Shown here: piece after piece, positions 1-11,300 of the stretch
How the letters are laid out: the number at the start of each line of letters is the position of its first letter
Position numbering within the stretch: the stretch's first letter is position 1
Assembly (NCBI GenBank): GCA_964247055.1
Contig: OZ176050.1
Span: forward strand, 1,302,001 to 1,366,000
Direction of reading: 5' to 3'
DNA: 64,000 bases
DNA from: Paragordius varius
Taxonomy: Eukaryota; Nematomorpha
Translations under genes and position numbers: made by a program
The notes under the pieces: generated by a model
Databases searched by the model: none
Seen by the model: only the letters and a program-made list of their open reading frames with translations
What the model was told of the DNA's origin: nothing

Positions 1-3
1 ATA

Positions 4-21
4 TTGGTCACCGGTGAACAA
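4..21. repeat. 18-bp near-palindrome around ACCGGT, one per monomer
   Basis: TTGGTCACCGGTGAACAA is a dyad. The central ten bases TCACCGGTGA are a perfect palindrome, then one mismatched pair (G/A), then TTG facing CAA. It recurs in almost every monomer. Recurrent variants break the right half: CCGCTGAAC (for example at 14,370), CCGATGAAC (50,447 and on), and the 3-bp-shortened CCGGTCAAAA (23,316 and on). A symmetric site like this could bind a dimeric protein or extrude a small hairpin, but nothing in the sequence proves either. Confidence 0.85.
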
Positions 22-72
22 AATTATTTTTTATACATTCTCTTAGCAAGACTACATCAAAATATAGAGAAT

Positions 73-83
73 GTTTGACAAAC
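73..83. repeat. Odd palindrome GTTTGACAAAC
   Basis: GTTTG and CAAAC face each other around a single A. In copies reading TAGTTTGACAAACT the arms extend to 6 bp. Copies with GTTTGGCAAAC keep the arms and change only the centre. Common variants GTTTGACTAAC (about 21.0-48.9 kb) and GTTTGAGAAAC break one pair. It is the second dyad of the monomer, and no function is known. Confidence 0.75.
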
Positions 84-85
84 TC

Positions 86-127
86 TTTCATATCCGATTT
101 TTACAACGATACTTTAAAAATTAATGT
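86..127. other. Least variable block of the monomer
   Basis: The stretch from TTTCATATCC to TTAATGT is the part that changed least across the 358 copies as I read through them. Exceptions are few: AAATCCGATTTTAAC near 992 and 4,960, TACCCG near 16,964, CACGATTTT near 19,463, 29,296 and 33,577, and scattered single changes. Variable sites cluster outside it, at monomer positions about 47-76 and 128-150, and at the joint. Conserved islands inside otherwise drifting satellites can mark protein-binding sites such as the CENP-B box; this block does not match the CENP-B box. I made this observation by eye, not by alignment. Confidence 0.55.
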
Positions 128-182
128 ATTAAACTAGTCGCATCAATACTCAAGTTAAACTTTGTCCTTAAAAATCGGATAT
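90..182. repeat. 14-bp inverted repeat with 65-bp spacer, once per monomer
   Basis: ATATCCGATTTTTA at 90-103 is the exact reverse complement of TAAAAATCGGATAT at 169-182. The right arm runs across the monomer joint into the next copy. The spacer is 65 bp; read the other way round the array, from 182 to the next left arm at 268, it is 85 bp. The left arm is nearly invariant. The right arm often changes, mainly TCGG to TCGA, and also to TGGG, TCGC or TAGG, and each change breaks one pair. No target-site duplication flanks the arms in either reading, so descent from a small terminal-inverted-repeat element is not supported. Confidence 0.85.
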
Positions 183-369
183 TGGTCACCGGTGAACAAA
201 ATTATTTTTTTTACATTCTCTTAGCAAGACTACATCAAAATATAGAGATAGTTTAACAAACTCTTTCATATCCGATTTTTACAACGATACTTTAAAAATT
301 AATGTATAAAACTAGTTGTATCAATAAGTCGCATCAATACTCAAGTTAAACTTTGTCCTTAAAAATCGG
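179..369 (+). repeat. Long 191-bp monomer type with 13-bp tandem duplication
   Basis: This copy differs from the 178-bp type by a 13-bp insertion after ACTAG. The segment TCGYATCAATANN is present twice in tandem; here the first copy reads TTGTATCAATAAG and the second TCGCATCAATACT. In most later long monomers the first copy reads TCGTATCAATAAA. I counted about 70 such long monomers (186-191 bp) in the window. They are interspersed among basic monomers and carried along inside higher-order units. A single ancestral slippage event followed by spread is the simplest reading. The TTGTATCAATAAG form was seen only before about 16.7 kb. Confidence 0.9.
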
Positions 370-2412
370 ATTTTGGTCACCGGTGAACAAAATTATTTTT
401 TATACATTCTCTTAGTAGGACTACATCAAAATATAGAGATAGTTTGGCAAACTCTTTCATATCCGATTTTTACAACGATACTTTAAAAATTAATGTATTA
501 AACTAGTCGCATCAATACTCAAGTTAAACTTTGTCCTTAAAAATCGGATATTGGTCACCGGTGAACAAAATTATTTTTTATACATTCTCTTAGCAAGACT
601 ACATCAAAATATAGAGAATGTTTGACAAACTCTTTCATATCCGATTTTTTCAACGATACTTTAAAAATTAATGTATTAAACTAGTCGCATCAATACTCAA
701 GTTAAACTTTGTCCTTAAAAATCGGATATTGGTCACCGGTGAACAAAATAATTTTTTATATATTTTCTTAGTAAGACTACATCAAAATATAGAGATAGTT
801 TGAGAAACTCTTTCATATCCGATTTTTACAACGATACTTTAAAAATTAATGTATAAAACTAGTCGCATCAATATTCAAGTTAAACTGTGTCCTTAAAAAT
901 CGAATATTGGTCACCGGTGAACAAAATTATTTTTTATACATTCTCTTAGTAAGACTACATCAAAATATAGAGATAGTTTGGCAAACTCTTTCAAATCCGA
1001 TTTTAACAACGATACTTTAAAAATTAATGTATAAAACTAGTCGTATCAATAAATCGCATCAATACTCAAGTTAAACTTTGTCCTTAAAAATCGGATATTG
1101 GTCACCGGTGAACAAAATTATTTTTTATACATTCTCTTAGTAGGACTACATCAAAATATAGAGATAGTTTGGCAAACTCTTTCATATCCGATTTTTACAA
1201 CGATACTTTAAAAATTAATGTATTAAACTAGTCGCATCAATACTCAAGTTAAACTTTGTCCTTAAAAATCGGATATTGGTCACCGGTGAACAAAATTATT
1301 TTTTATACATTCTCTTAGCAAGACTACATCAAAATATAGAGAATGTTTGACAAACTCTTTCATATCCGATTTTTACAACGATACTTTAAAAATTAATGTA
1401 TTAAACTAGTCGCATCAATACTCAAGTTAAAATTTGTCCTTAAAAATCGGATATTGGTCACCGGTGAACAAAATAATTTTTTATACATTCTCTTAGGAAG
1501 ACTACAGCAAAATATAGAGATAGTTTGACAAACTCTTTAATATCCGATTTTTACAACGATACTTTAAAAATTAATGTATAAAACTAGTCGTATCAATAAA
1601 TCGCATCAATACTCAAGTTAAACTTTGTCCTTAAAAATCGGATATTGGTCACCGGTGAACAAAATAATTTTTTATACATTCTCTTAGTAAGACTACAGCA
1701 AAATATAGAGATAGTTTGACAAACTCTTTCATATCCGATTTTTACAACGATACTTTAAAAATTAATGTATTAAACTAGTCGCATCAATACTCAAGTTAAA
1801 CTTTGTCCTTAAAAATCGGATATTGGTCACCGGTGAACAAAATTATTTTTTATACATTCTCTTAGCAAGACTACATCAAAATATAGAGAATGTTTGACAA
1901 ACTCTTTCATATCCGATTTTTACAACGATACTTTAAAAATTAATGTATTAAACTAGTCGCATCAATACTCAAGTTAAACTTTGTCCTTAAAAATCGGATA
2001 TTGGTCACCGGTGAACAAAATTATTTTTTTTACATTCTCTTAGCAAGACTACATCAAAATATAGAGATAGTTTAACAAACTCTTTCATATCCGATTTTTA
2101 CAACGATACTTTAAAAATTAATGTATAAAACTAGTTGTATCAATAAGTCGCATCAATACTCAAGTTAAACTGTGTCCTTAAAAATCGGATATTGGTCACC
2201 GGTGAACAAAATTATTTTTTATACATTCTCTTAGTAGGACTACATCAAAATATAGAGATAGTTTGGCAAACTCTTTCATATCCGATTTTTACAACGATAC
2301 TTTAAAAATTAATGTGTTAAACTAGTCGCATCAATACTCAAGTTAAACTTTGTCCTTAAAAATCGGATATTGGTCACCGGTGAACAAAATAATTTTTTAT
2401 ACATTCTCTTAG

Positions 2413-3968
2413 CAAGACTACATCAAATAGAGATAGTTTGACAAACTCTTTCATATCCGATTTTTACAACGATACTTTAAAAATTAATGTATAAAACTAG
2501 TCGTATCAATAAATCGCATCAATACTCAAGTTAAACGTTGTCCTTAAAAATCGGATATTGGTCACCGGTAAACAAAATTATTTTTTATACATTCTCTTAG
2601 TAGGACTACATCAAAATATAGAGATAGTTTGGCAAACTCTTTCATATCCGATTTTTACAACGATACTTTAAAAATTAATGTATTAAACTAGTCGCATCAA
2701 TACTCAAGTTAAACTTTGTCCTTAAAAATCGGATATTGGTCACCGGTGAACAAAATAATTTTTTATATATTTTCTTAGTAAGACTACATCAAAATATAGA
2801 GATAGTTTGAGAAACTCTTTCATATCCGATTTTTACAACGATACTTTAAAAATTAATGTATAAAACTAGTCGCATCAATATTCAAGTTAAACTGTGTCCT
2901 TAAAAATCGAATATTGGTCACCGGTGAACAAAATTATTTTTTATACATTCTCTTAGTAAGACTACATCAAAATATAGAGATAGTTTGGCAAACTCTTTCA
3001 TATCCGATTTTTACAACGATACTTTAAAAATTAATGTATAAAACTAGTCGTATCAATAAATCGCATCAATACTCAAGTTAAACTTTGTCCTTAAAAATCG
3101 GATATTGGTCACCGGTGAACAAAATTATTTTTTATACATTCTCTTAGTAGGACTACATCAAAATATAGAGATAGTTTGGCAAACTCTTTCATATCCGATT
3201 TTTACAACGATACTTTAAAAATTAATGTATTAAACTAGTCGCATCAATACTCAAGTTAAACTTTGTCCTTAAAAATCGGATATTGGTCACCGGTGAACAA
3301 AATTATTTTTTATACATTCTCTTAGCAAGACTACATCAAAATATAGAGAATGTTTGACAAACTCTTTCATATCCGATTTTTACAACGATACTTTAAAAAT
3401 TAATGTATTAAACTAGTCGCATCAATACTCAAGTTAAACTTTGTCCTTAAAAATCGGATATTGGTCACCGGTGAACAAAATTATTTTTTTTACATTCTCT
3501 TAGCAAGACTACATCAAAATATAGAGATAGTTTGACAAACTCTTTCATATCCGATTTTTACAACGATACTTCAAAAATTAATGTATTCAAGTTAAATTTT
3601 GTCCTTAAAAATGGGATATTGGTCACCGGTGAACAAAACTATTTTTTATACATTCTCTTAGTAAGACTACATCAAAATATAGAGATAGTTTGACAAACTA
3701 TTTCACCGATTTTTACAACGATACTTTAAGAATTAATGTTTAAAACTAGTCGCATCAATACTTAAGTTAAACTTTGTCCTTAAAAATCGGATATTGGTCA
3801 CCGGTGAACAAAATTATTTTTTATACATTCTCTTAGTAAGACTACATCAAAATATAGAAATAGTTTGACAAACTCTTTCATATCCGATTTTTACAACGAT
3901 ACTTTAAAAATTAATGTATTAAACTAGTCGCATCAATACTCAAGTTAAACTTTGTCCTTAAAAATCGG
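2413..3968 (+). repeat. Remainder of first 22-monomer unit
   Basis: Nine monomers between the two 2.4-kb copies. They include a 188-bp long monomer with a 3-bp deletion (CATCAAATAG near 2,424), a 158-bp short monomer at 3,458-3,615 and a 175-bp monomer with TTTCACCGA near 3,700. The segment 2,733 to about 3,370 reappears at 7,733 to about 8,370 (offset 5,000). The segment from about 3,536 to 3,968 reappears at about 6,572-7,007 (offset 3,036, then 3,039 after the 3-bp difference). It is a mosaic of pieces used elsewhere in the left zone. Confidence 0.8.
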
Positions 3969-6380
3969 ATATTGGTCACCGGTGAACAAAATTATTTTTT
4001 ATACATTCTCTTAGCAAGACTACATCAAAATATAGAGAATGTTTGACAAACTCTTTCATATCCGATTTTTACAACGATACTTTAAAAATTAATGTATTAA
4101 ACTAGTCGCATCAATACTCAAGTTAAACTTTGTCCTTAAAAATCGGATATTGGTCACCGGTGAACAAAATTATTTTTTTTACATTCTCTTAGCAAGACTA
4201 CATCAAAATATAGAGATAGTTTAACAAACTCTTTCATATCCGATTTTTACAACGATACTTTAAAAATTAATGTATAAAACTAGTTGTATCAATAAGTCGC
4301 ATCAATACTCAAGTTAAACTTTGTCCTTAAAAATCGGATTTTGGTCACCGGTGAACAAAATTATTTTTTATACATTCTCTTAGTAGGACTACATCAAAAT
4401 ATAGAGATAGTTTGGCAAACTCTTTCATATCCGATTTTTACAACGATACTTTAAAAATTAATGTATTAAACTAGTCGCATCAATACTCAAGTTAAACTTT
4501 GTCCTTAAAAATCGGATATTGGTCACCGGTGAACAAAATTATTTTTTATACATTCTCTTAGCAAGACTACATCAAAATATAGAGAATGTTTGACAAACTC
4601 TTTCATATCCGATTTTTTCAACGATACTTTAAAAATTAATGTATTAAACTAGTCGCATCAATACTCAAGTTAAACTTTGTCCTTAAAAATCGGATATTGG
4701 TCACCGGTGAACAAAATAATTTTTTATATATTTTCTTAGTAAGACTACATCAAAATATAGAGATAGTTTGAGAAACTCTTTCATATCCGATTTTTACAAC
4801 GATACTTTAAAAATTAATGTATAAAACTAGTCGCATCAATATTCAAGTTAAACTGTGTCCTTAAAAATCGAATATTGGTCACCGGTGAACAAAATTATTT
4901 TTTATACATTCTCTTAGTAAGACTACATCAAAATATAGAGATAGTTTGGCAAACTCTTTCAAATCCGATTTTAACAACGATACTTTAAAAATTAATGTAT
5001 AAAACTAGTCGTATCAATAAATCGCATCAATACTCAAGTTAAACTTTGTCCTTAAAAATCGGATATTGGTCACCGGTGAACAAAATTATTTTTTATACAT
5101 TCTCTTAGTAGGACTACATCAAAATATAGAGATAGTTTGGCAAACTCTTTCATATCCGATTTTTACAACGATACTTTAAAAATTAATGTATTAAACTAGT
5201 CGCATCAATACTCAAGTTAAACTTTGTCCTTAAAAATCGGATATTGGTCACCGGTGAACAAAATTATTTTTTATACATTCTCTTAGCAAGACTACATCAA
5301 AATATAGAGAATGTTTGACAAACTCTTTCATATCCGATTTTTACAACGATACTTTAAAAATTAATGTATTAAACTAGTCGCATCAATACTCAAGTTAAAA
5401 TTTGTCCTTAAAAATCGGATATTGGTCACCGGTGAACAAAATAATTTTTTATACATTCTCTTAGGAAGACTACAGCAAAATATAGAGATAGTTTGACAAA
5501 CTCTTTAATATCCGATTTTTACAACGATACTTTAAAAATTAATGTATAAAACTAGTCGTATCAATAAATCGCATCAATACTCAAGTTAAACTTTGTCCTT
5601 AAAAATCGGATATTGGTCACCGGTGAACAAAATAATTTTTTATACATTCTCTTAGTAAGACTACAGCAAAATATAGAGATAGTTTGACAAACTCTTTCAT
5701 ATCCGATTTTTACAACGATACTTTAAAAATTAATGTATTAAACTAGTCGCATCAATACTCAAGTTAAACTTTGTCCTTAAAAATCGGATATTGGTCACCG
5801 GTGAACAAAATTATTTTTTATACATTCTCTTAGCAAGACTACATCAAAATATAGAGAATGTTTGACAAACTCTTTCATATCCGATTTTTACAACGATACT
5901 TTAAAAATTAATGTATTAAACTAGTCGCATCAATACTCAAGTTAAACTTTGTCCTTAAAAATCGGATATTGGTCACCGGTGAACAAAATTATTTTTTTTA
6001 CATTCTCTTAGCAAGACTACATCAAAATATAGAGATAGTTTAACAAACTCTTTCATATCCGATTTTTACAACGATACTTTAAAAATTAATGTATAAAACT
6101 AGTTGTATCAATAAGTCGCATCAATACTCAAGTTAAACTGTGTCCTTAAAAATCGGATATTGGTCACCGGTGAACAAAATTATTTTTTATACATTCTCTT
6201 AGTAGGACTACATCAAAATATAGAGATAGTTTGGCAAACTCTTTCATATCCGATTTTTACAACGATACTTTAAAAATTAATGTGTTAAACTAGTCGCATC
6301 AATACTCAAGTTAAACTTTGTCCTTAAAAATCGGATATTGGTCACCGGTGAACAAAATAATTTTTTATACATTCTCTTAG
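3969..6380 (+). repeat. 22-monomer higher-order duplication, copy 2
   Basis: Same variant order and monomer lengths as 1-2,412: thirteen full monomers with the 191-bp type in positions 2, 6, 9 and 12, and the start of the fourteenth. Beyond 6,380 it departs from copy 1, so the unit was duplicated in part, or one copy later lost monomers. Confidence 0.9.
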
Positions 6381-7007
6381 TAAGACTACAGCAAAATATA
6401 GAGATAGTTTGACAAACTCTTTCATATCCGATTTTTACAACGATACTTTAAAAATTAATGTATTAAACTAGTCGCTTTGTCCTTAAAAATCGGATATTGG
6501 TCACCGGTGAACAAAATTATTTTTTATACATTCTCTTAGCAAGACTACATCAAAATATAGAGAATGTTTGACAAACTCTTTCATATCCGATTTTTACAAC
6601 GATACTTCAAAAATTAATGTATTCAAGTTAAATTTTGTCCTTAAAAATGGGATATTGGTCACCGGTGAACAAAACTATTTTTTATACATTCTCTTAGTAA
6701 GACTACATCAAAATATAGAGATAGTTTGACAAACTATTTCATATCCGATTTTTACAACGATACTTTAAGAATTAATGTTTAAAACTAGTCGCATCAATAC
6801 TTAAGTTAAACTTTGTCCTTAAAAATCGGATATTGGTCACCGGTGAACAAAATTATTTTTTATACATTCTCTTAGTAAGACTACATCAAAATATAGAAAT
6901 AGTTTGACAAACTCTTTCATATCCGATTTTTGCAACGATACTTTAAAAATTAATGTATTAAACTAGTCGCATCAATACTCAAGTTAAACTTTGTCCTTAA
7001 AAATCGG
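6381..7007 (+). repeat. Junction segment with two short monomers
   Basis: Holds the end of a 159-bp monomer (6,335-6,493) that lacks 19 bp, so ACTAGTCGC runs straight into TTTGTCC, and a 158-bp monomer of the ATGTATTCAAG type. From about 6,572 it is a copy of about 3,536-3,968. It separates the second and third occurrences of the window's opening sequence. Confidence 0.8.
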
Positions 7008-8373
7008 ATATTGGTCACCGGTGAACAAAATTATTTTTTATGCATTCTCTTAGCAAGACTACATCAAAATATAGAGAATGTTTGACAAACTCTTTCATAT
7101 CCGATTTTTACAACGATACTTTAAAAAATAATGTATTAAACTAGTCGCATCAATACTCAAGTTAAACTTTGTCCTTAAAAATCGGATATTGGTCACCGGT
7201 GAACAAAATTATTTTTTTTACATTCTCTTAGCAAGACTACATCAAAATATAGAGATAGTTTAACAAACTCTTTCATATCCGATTTTTACAACGATACTTT
7301 AAAAATTAATGTATAAAACTAGTTGTATCAATAAGTCGCATCAATACTCAAGTTAAACTTTGTCCTTAAAAATCGGATATTGGTCACCGGTGAACAAAAT
7401 TATTTTTTATACATTCTCTTAGTAGGACTACATCAAAATATAGAGATAGTTTGGCAAACTCTTTCATATCCGATTTTTACAACGATACTTTAAAAATTAA
7501 TGTATTAAACTAGTCGCATCAATACTCAAGTTAAACTTTGTCCTTAAAAATCGGATATTGGTCACCGGTGAACAAATATATTTTTTATACATTCTCTTAG
7601 CAAGACTACATCAAAATATAGAGAATGTTTGACAAACTCTTTCATATCCGATTTTTACAACGATACTTTAAAAATTAATGTATTAAACTAGTCGCATCAA
7701 TACTCAAGTTAAACTTTGTCCTTAAAAATCGGATATTGGTCACCGGTGAACAAAATAATTTTTTATATATTTTCTTAGTAAGACTACATCAAAATATAGA
7801 GATAGTTTGAGAAACTCTTTCATATCCGATTTTTACAACGATACTTTAAAAATTAATGTATAAAACTAGTCGCATCAATATTCAAGTTAAACTGTGTCCT
7901 TAAAAATCGAATATTGGTCACCGGTGAACAAAATTATTTTTTATACATTCTCTTAGTAAGACTACATCAAAATATAGAGATAGTTTGGCAAACTCTTTCA
8001 TATCCGATTTTTACAACGATACTTTAAAAATTAATGTATAAAACTAGTCGTATCAATAAATCGCATCAATACTCAAGTTAAACTTTGTCCTTAAAAATCG
8101 GATATTGGTCACCGGTGAACAAAATTATTTTTTATACATTCTCTTAGTAGGACTACATCAAAATATAGAGATAGTTTGGCAAACTCTTTCATATCCGATT
8201 TTTACAACGATACTTTAAAAATTAATGTATTAAACTAGTCGCATCAATACTCAAGTTAAACTTTGTCCTTAAAAATCGGATATTGGTCACCGGTGAACAA
8301 AATTATTTTTTATACATTCTCTTAGCAAGACTACATCAAAATATAGAGAATGTTTGACAAACTCTTTCATATC
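7008..8373 (+). repeat. Third, partial occurrence of the left-zone higher-order pattern
   Basis: The first four monomers (to about 7,732) follow the opening of the window with a few changes, such as TATGCATT near 7,039 and ACAAATATA near 7,573. From 7,733 the order switches to that of 2,733 to about 3,370. The switch inside a unit fits out-of-register exchange between neighbouring copies. Confidence 0.75.
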
Positions 8374-11300
8374 CGATTTTACAACGATACTTTAAAAATT
8401 AATGTATTAAACTAGTCGCATCAATACTCAAGTTAAACTTTGTCCTTAAAAATCGGATATTGGTCACCGGTGAACAAAATAATTTTTTATACATTCTCTT
8501 AGCAAGACTACATCAAAATATAGAGATAGTTTGACAAACTCTTTCATATCCGATTTTTACAACGATACTTTATAAATTAATGTATAAAACTAGTCGTATC
8601 AATAAATCGCATCAATACTCAAGTTAAACTTTGTCCTTAAAAATCGGATATTGGTCACCGGTGAACAAAATAATTTTTTATACATTCTCTTAGTAAGACT
8701 ACAGCAAAATATAGAGATAGTTTGACAAACTCTTTCATATCCGATTTTTACAACGATACTTTAAAAATTAATGTATTAAACTAGTCGCATCAATACTCAA
8801 GTTAAACTTTGTCCTTAAAAATCGGATATTGGTCACCGGTGAACAAAATTATTTTTTATACATTCTCTTAGCAAGACTACATCAAAATATAGAGAATGTT
8901 TGACAAACTCTTTCATATCCGATTTTTACAACGATACTTTAAAAATTAATGTATTAAACTAGTCGCATCAATACTCAAGTTAAACTTTGTCCTTAAAAAT
9001 CGGATATTGGTCACCGGTGAACAAAATTATTTTTTATACATTCTCTTAGCAAGACTACATCAAAATATAGAGATAGTTTGACAAACTCTTTCATATCCGA
9101 TTTTTACAACGATACTTTAAAAATTAATGTATAAAACTAGTCGCATCAATACTCAAGTTAAACTTTGTCCTTAAAAATCGAATATTGGTCACCGGTTAAC
9201 AAAATTATTTTTTATACATTCTCTTAGTAAGACTACATCAAAATATAGAGATAGTTTGACAAACTCTTTCATATCCGATTTTTACAACGATACTTTAAAA
9301 ATTAATGCATAAAACTAGTCGCATCAATACTCAAGTTAAACTTTGTCCTTAAAAATCGAATATTGGTCACCGGTGAACAAAATTATTTTTTATACATTCT
9401 CTTAGTAAGACTACAGCAAAATATAGAGATAGTTTGACAAACTCTTTCATATCCGATTTTTACAACGATACTTTAAAAATTAATGTATAAAACTAGTCGT
9501 ATCAATAAATCGCATCAATACTCAAGTTAAACGTTGTCCTTAAAAATCGGATATTGGTCACCGGTAAACAAAATTATTTTTTATACATTCTCTTAGTAAG
9601 ACTACATCAAAATATAGAGATAGTTTGACAAACTCTTTCATATCCGATTTTTACAACGATACTTTAAAAATTAATGTATAAAACTAGTCGCATCAATACT
9701 CAAGTTAAACTTTGTCCTTAAAAATCGAATATTGGTCACCGGTGAACAAAATTATTTTTTATACATTCTCTTAGTAAGACTACATCAAAATATAGAGATA
9801 GTTTGACAAACTCTTTCATATCCGATTTTTACAACGATACTTTAAAAATTAATGTATAAAACTAGTCGCATCAATACTCAAGTTAAACTTTGACCTTAAA
9901 AATCGAATATTGGTCACCGGTGAACAAAATTATTTTTTATACATTCTCTTAGTAAGACTACATCAAAATATAGAGATAGTTTGACAAACTCTTTCATATC
10001 CGATTTTTACAACTATACTTTAAAAATTAATGTATAAAACTAGTCGCATCAATACTCAAGTTAAACTTTATCCTTAAAAATTGGATATTGGTCACCGGTG
10101 AACAAAATAATTTTTTATACATTCTCTTAGTAAGACTACATCAAAATATAGAGATAGTTTGACAAACTCTTTCATATCCGATTTTTACAACGATACTTTA
10201 AAAATTAATGTATAAAACTAGTCGCATCAATATTCAAGATAAACTTTGTCCTTAAAAATCGAATATTGGTCACCGGTGAACAAAATTATTTTTTATACAT
10301 TCTCTTAGTAAGACTACATCAAAATATAGAGATAGTTTGACAAACTCTTTCATATCCGATTTTTACAACGATACTTTAAAAATTAATGTATTAAACTAGT
10401 CGCATCAATACTCAAGTTAAACTTTGTCCTTAAAAATCGGATATTGGTCACCGGTGAACAAAATAATTTTTTATACATTCTCTTAGTAAGACTACAGCAA
10501 AATATAGATTTAGTTTGACAAACTCTTTCATATCCGATTTTTACAACGATACTTTAAAAATTAATGTATTAAACTAGTCGCATGAATACTCAAGTTAAAC
10601 TTTGTCCTTAAAAATCGGATATTGGTCACCGGTGAACAAAATTATTTTTTTTACATTCTCTTAGCAAGACTACATCAAAATATAGAGATAGTTTGACAAA
10701 CTCTTTCATATCCGATTTTTACAACGATACTTTATAAATTAATGTATAAAACTAGTCGTATCAATAAGTCGCATCAATACTCAAGTTAAACGTTGTCCTT
10801 AAAAATCGGATATTGGTCACCGGAGAACAAAATTATTTTTTATACATTCTCTTAGTAGGACTACATCAAAATATAGAGATAGTTTGGCAAACTCTTTCAT
10901 ATCCGATTTTTACAACGATACTTTAAAAATTAATGTGTTAAACTAGTCGCATCAATACTCAAGTTAAACTTTGTCCTTAAAAATCGAATATTGGTCACCG
11001 GTGAACAAAATTATTTTTTATACATTCTCTTAGTAAGACTACATCAAAATATAGAGATAGTTTGAGAAACTCTTTCATATCCGATTTTTACAACGATACT
11101 TTAAAAATTAATGTATAAAACTTGTCGCATCAATATTCAAGTTAAACTTTGTCCTTAAAAATCGAATATTGGTCACCGGTGAACAAAATTATTTTTTATA
11201 CATTCTCTTAGTAAGACTACATCAATATATAGAGATAGTTTGAAAACTCTTTCATATCCGATTTTTACAACGATACTTTAAAAATTAATGTGTTAAACTA

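Larger units (their letters stand above)
1..178 (+). repeat. Reference 178-bp monomer (basic type)
   Basis: I use this as the reference phase, starting at ATATTGGTCA and ending at AAAAATCGG. It has 50 G+C bases (30 C, 20 G), so it is 28% GC with more C than G on this strand. Five CpG dinucleotides are present, where about 3.4 would be expected from base composition. This copy carries the GAGAATG variant (positions 67-73) and the TATTAAAC variant (127-134), both frequent only in the left part of the window. Other copies mostly read GAGATAG and TATAAAAC or TGTTAAAC at these points. The starting point of a tandem repeat is arbitrary, so it carries no biological meaning. Confidence 0.9.
1..2412 (+). 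repeat. 22-monomer (3,968-bp) higher-order duplication, copy 1
   Basis: This stretch is repeated 3,968 bp downstream at 3,969-6,380 with no difference that I could see. Shared private marks include ATTTTGGTC at 370, TTTTTTCAACG near 647, AAATCCGATTTTAAC near 992, TTAGGAAGACTACAGC near 1,495 and TGTGTCC near 2,172. The match stops at 2,413, where AGCAAG meets AGTAAG. The left limit is the window edge, so the duplication may extend further upstream. Its near-identity compared with neighbouring monomers implies a recent event. Confidence 0.9.

Noticed and set aside
24-40. TATA-like promoter at ATTTTTTATACATT
   Set aside because: It occurs hundreds of times in AT-rich sequence with no other promoter sign and no downstream gene; not annotated.
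1-178. Identity with Arabidopsis CEN178/180 because of the same length
   Set aside because: The sequence does not resemble that monomer as I remember it; equal length alone is common, since many satellites are nucleosome-sized.
1-178. CENP-B box
   Set aside because: No stretch fits the box motif (YTTCGTTGGAARCGGGA); the ACCGGT dyad and the CCGATTTTTA block are different in sequence.
1-178. Phased A-tract bending signal
   Set aside because: A/T tracts start near 20, 27, 59, 98, 116 and 170, which is not a regular 10-11 bp spacing; intrinsic curvature cannot be claimed without calculation.
90-281. Descent of the monomer from a small terminal-inverted-repeat element
   Set aside because: The 14-bp arms would fit, but no target-site duplication flanks them in either circular reading and no other element feature is present.
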